Below are positions 5,424 to 7,239 of a DNA stretch of 7,239 nt, piece by piece (position 1 is the first letter of the stretch; every line of letters begins with the position of its first letter). The notes beneath the pieces are model-generated. The model worked only from the letters and a program-made list of their open reading frames with translations, did not search any database and was not told the origin of the DNA. A program made the position numbers and the translations under genes. This stretch comes from Burkholderiales bacterium (GTDB taxonomy: Bacteria > Pseudomonadota > Gammaproteobacteria > Burkholderiales > Burkholderiaceae). The DNA lies in NCBI GenBank assembly GCA_947447845.1, contig CANFNO010000136.1, positions 1 to 7,239 on the forward strand, read 5' to 3'.

Positions 5424-6170
5424 ATGCAATTGCAGGAAATACTTTATACCCAGGGCTTTGGCACACGGCGAGTTTGTGCTGGATTGATTCAGCAAGGTCA
5501 TGTGCAGTTCTATGGCCCAGATAGGAGCGCTGCGCCAGTGCTTTGCGTGGATGCCGCGGCAGAATTCGACACGGCGAATTTCCGATTCAGGGTGCAGGGC
5601 GCCGACTGGCCCTATGCTGAAAGAGCCTATCTGGTACTCAATAAGCCCACGGCCACGGAATGCTCGCAAAAGCCCTCGACCTATCCAAGCATTTACACCT
5701 TACTGCCTTCACCTCTGCGCACGCGGCCTCAAAAGGCGGCGGTGCAGGGTGTGCAGGCGGTGGGGCGTTTGGATCAGGACACCACTGGCATGCTCCTGCT
5801 GACCGATGATGGCAAGTTCATCCATCGGATGAGTTCACCGCGCCACCATGTGCCCAAGGTCTATGAAGTAAAGGTCAAGCACGCGCTTGATACACGTCAA
5901 ATTCAGAAATTGTTGGACGGCGTAGTGCTCGATGACGACCCCAAGCCGGTACGGGCGGCCGCTTGTGAGGCAGTGGGCGAGTTTGACTTGCGCCTGACTT
6001 TGACTGAGGGGAAATACCACCAGGTCAAACGTATGTTGGCAGCCGTCAGCAACCGGGTTGAGGGGCTGCACCGCTCGCAGATTGGTGGTTTGGCATTGCC
6101 AGCCGACCTGGCGCCGGGTCAATGGCGCTGGCTCACTGAACAAGATCTGGCCAGCATTGCTGGCAAATAA
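5424..6170 (+). CDS. rsuA: 16S rRNA pseudouridine synthase RsuA (position 516 type)
   Basis: A 248-residue pseudouridine synthase. RsuA converts one uridine of 16S rRNA (U516 in Escherichia coli) to pseudouridine during assembly of the small ribosomal subunit. The N-terminal part (about 1-45, QEILYTQGFGTRRVCAGLI) is an S4-type RNA-binding domain. Then come LVLNKP (70-75), the catalytic motif GRLDQDTTG (114-122) with Asp117 as nucleophile, and SSPRHHVPKVYEV (137-149). The end carries TEGKYHQVKRMLAAVSNRVEGLHR (194-217, cited here by position), closely matching RsuA rather than RluB/E/F by eye. A loop of about 15 extra residues (98-112) separates LNKP from the catalytic motif. ATG 5424 gives the usual N-terminus; an in-frame TTG at 5376 would add 16 unlikely residues. 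The next gene starts 13 bases downstream, so the two are probably co-transcribed. Confidence 0.88.
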   Translation: MQLQEILYTQGFGTRRVCAGLIQQGHVQFYGPDRSAAPVLCVDAAAEFDTANFRFRVQGADWPYAERAYLVLNKPTATECSQKPSTYPSIYTLLPSPLRTRPQKAAVQGVQAVGRLDQDTTGMLLLTDDGKFIHRMSSPRHHVPKVYEVKVKHALDTRQIQKLLDGVVLDDDPKPVRAAACEAVGEFDLRLTLTEGKYHQVKRMLAAVSNRVEGLHRSQIGGLALPADLAPGQWRWLTEQDLASIAGK

Positions 6171-6183
6171 GGGCAGATCCACC

Positions 6184-6975
6184 ATGCGCCGCACTCCGAT
6201 TCCTTTATTGGCCTGCGCGGTGCTGGCATGCATAGGGGGGGTACTCCCCAGCCAGGCGGCAGAATCCCCAAAACAGCCCGCATGCGCGAACCCGGTGTAT
6301 CTGATGATCGACCCGGCTTCGATGGACTTTGCTCCCCGGATTGCTGATGTGCTGCAACGCGAAAAGGTCAAGGTTACTTTTCTGGTTTCCAACCACCGCA
6401 CAGCCAATGGAGAAGGGAGCCTGGGCAACCTTTGGGGCGGTTGGTGGAAATTGGTGGCAGAGCAGGGTCATGAATTTGTGTCCCACACCTATGACCACGT
6501 GGCCTGGCGCGGTGATTTGCCCGGCTATAGGCCGGCATTTCGCATGAAGCCGGATGCTGGAGCTCTGGAGGGGCGTGAATTCACATTTGATCCACCCAAG
6601 CTATGCGAACAAATTGAGCATGCGGCGCGACGGGTTGAAGATTTCACGGGCAAAAGATCATTGCCACTGTTTGACTTGCCAGGTGGTCAAACCTCGCCCA
6701 AGCTGCTGGCAAGTGCCAGCGCCTGTGGCTACGCACACATCGCAGTGACCCCCGGGCGGTCCTTGACAGGTGGGCTGCAGTTGAAAAAGACTTTGCAGGA
6801 CATCCGCAGCGGAGACGTATTGCTCGCTGATCTGCATACTGCAAAAGGTGCAGAGCCATGGGCACTGAACAACTTGGAGCCTTTGATCCGCGGACTCAAA
6901 GATCGTGGCATGTGCTTTGAATCTTTGCGCCGTCATCCCGGCTTGAAGGACTGGATCGAAACCCACGGCGGTTGA
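6184..6975 (+). CDS. Secreted polysaccharide-deacetylase-like (NodB-fold) protein with altered active site
   Basis: A 263-residue protein with a signal peptide (about 1-25, hydrophobic core LLACAVLACIGGVL, cleavage near SQA/A). The mature part follows the NodB-type deacetylase fold (carbohydrate esterase family 4). The metal-binding SHTYDH motif is kept (H101 and H105). Motif 1, normally TFDD, reads MIDP (41-44), leaving one Asp (D43). Motif 3, normally RxPxG, reads FDLPGGQTSP (163-172), with Asp in place of Arg. The end of motif 5 reads LLADLHT (213-219), so the His is shifted by two. The family removes acetyl groups from cell-wall or exopolysaccharide sugars. With these changes the protein may have weak, changed or no catalysis and might bind glycan instead. 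ATG 6184 gives the signal peptide; a longer in-frame version would begin inside rsuA. It is probably the second gene of the rsuA unit. Confidence 0.82.
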   Translation: MRRTPIPLLACAVLACIGGVLPSQAAESPKQPACANPVYLMIDPASMDFAPRIADVLQREKVKVTFLVSNHRTANGEGSLGNLWGGWWKLVAEQGHEFVSHTYDHVAWRGDLPGYRPAFRMKPDAGALEGREFTFDPPKLCEQIEHAARRVEDFTGKRSLPLFDLPGGQTSPKLLASASACGYAHIAVTPGRSLTGGLQLKKTLQDIRSGDVLLADLHTAKGAEPWALNNLEPLIRGLKDRGMCFESLRRHPGLKDWIETHGG

Positions 6976-6982
6976 CATCGAT

Positions 6983-7010
6983 AGCTCCCATTCACCTATG
7001 GGCAGCTTTT
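6983..7010 (+). terminator. Intrinsic terminator after the deacetylase-like gene
   Basis: AGCTCCCAT (6983-6991) pairs with ATGGG-c-AGCT (6998-7007) with one bulged C and a 6-base loop, and the strand then runs through TTTT (7007-7010). It lies 8 bases after the stop codon, which fits a terminator for the rsuA unit. The T tract is short. Confidence 0.55.
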
Positions 7011-7053
7011 CCCGCCTGTAATGCGCTTGCATGCAAGACGCTATGCTCGGAGC

Positions 7054-7239
7054 ATGAACCTGTTTTTGGACTCCTTTTGGCGTGCTCTCGCGTACTGTGT
7101 GCATCCGCGCGTCATCGTGCTGTCTTTGTTGCCTTTGTTGTTGGTAATCGCTTTGAGCATGGGCCTCGGATATTTTTTCTGGGATGCGGCACTTGATCAA
7201 GTGCGTATCTGGATGGACGCGTTTACCTACATCAATATG
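7054..7239 (+). CDS. EI24-family membrane protein, N-terminal part (cut by window edge)
   Basis: The frame is open from ATG 7054 to the right edge (62 residues). It begins MNLFLDSFWRALAYCVHPRV and continues into a hydrophobic membrane segment (about 20-42, with LSLLPLLLVIALSMG). An FWDAALDQVRIWMD stretch follows. This start is typical of EI24 domain (CysZ-like) inner-membrane proteins of Comamonadaceae; CysZ is a sulfate transporter, but the function of this branch is not settled, so no symbol is given. An in-frame ATG at 7021 would add 11 basic residues; I prefer 7054 because the MNLFLDSFWRA start looks like the family N-terminus, although GGAG (7049-7052) is too close to act as a normal ribosome binding site. 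Confidence 0.72.
   Translation, partial: MNLFLDSFWRALAYCVHPRVIVLSLLPLLLVIALSMGLGYFFWDAALDQVRIWMDAFTYINM

Noticed and set aside
6658..7200. A 180-codon open frame antisense to the deacetylase-like gene and the EI24 start.
   Set aside because: It overlaps two well-supported genes and has no domain-like composition.

Overview
The window looks like the chromosome of a betaproteobacterium, probably Comamonadaceae (Rhodoferax/Polaromonas-like). This is judged from protein style (minor pilins, the NodB-like deacetylase, the EI24 membrane protein), moderate G+C and dense gene packing. The genus is an inference. No RNA gene, insertion sequence, CRISPR array or phage gene was seen, and no stretch over 300 bases lacks a gene.

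Region 1 (1-2119) is a type IV pilus minor-pilin locus. On the minus strand, a PilE-like pilin, a GspH/FimT-type minor pilin and PilV (cut by the left edge) overlap by a few bases and form a tight operon. A second GspH/FimT-type pilin is transcribed away from them on the plus strand across a 259-base divergent region. This stand-alone copy carries a C-terminal GRPR, matching the GRxR motif tied to DNA binding by FimT in natural transformation. The operon copy has GDPR at a comparable C-terminal position. The pair therefore looks like a DNA-uptake FimT plus a structural FimU-like subunit.

Region 2 (2116-4357) holds a small gene of unknown function ending against fimT, then galE (UDP-glucose 4-epimerase, with Cys at the substrate-gating position), a weak terminator, and a divergent FliA-type sigma factor with no flagellar genes beside it. 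A sigma-28-like promoter candidate and an inverted repeat lie in front of the sigma gene.

Region 3 (4314-5291, minus strand) is a two-gene unit: a membrane-anchored protein resembling DUF2726, followed 9 bases later by a small 2[4Fe-4S] ferredoxin. The end of the ferredoxin gene overlaps the end of the sigma gene by 44 bp in convergent orientation.

Region 4 (5292-7239, plus strand) starts with a palindrome-rich divergent region. It continues with rsuA (16S rRNA pseudouridine synthase), then a secreted polysaccharide-deacetylase-like protein with altered active-site motifs 13 bases downstream. An intrinsic terminator candidate follows, and then the start of an EI24-family membrane protein cut by the right edge.

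No whole new multi-gene system is evident. The best leads are the split FimT pair, the orphan FliA-like sigma factor, the DUF2726-like/ferredoxin pair and the degenerate deacetylase.
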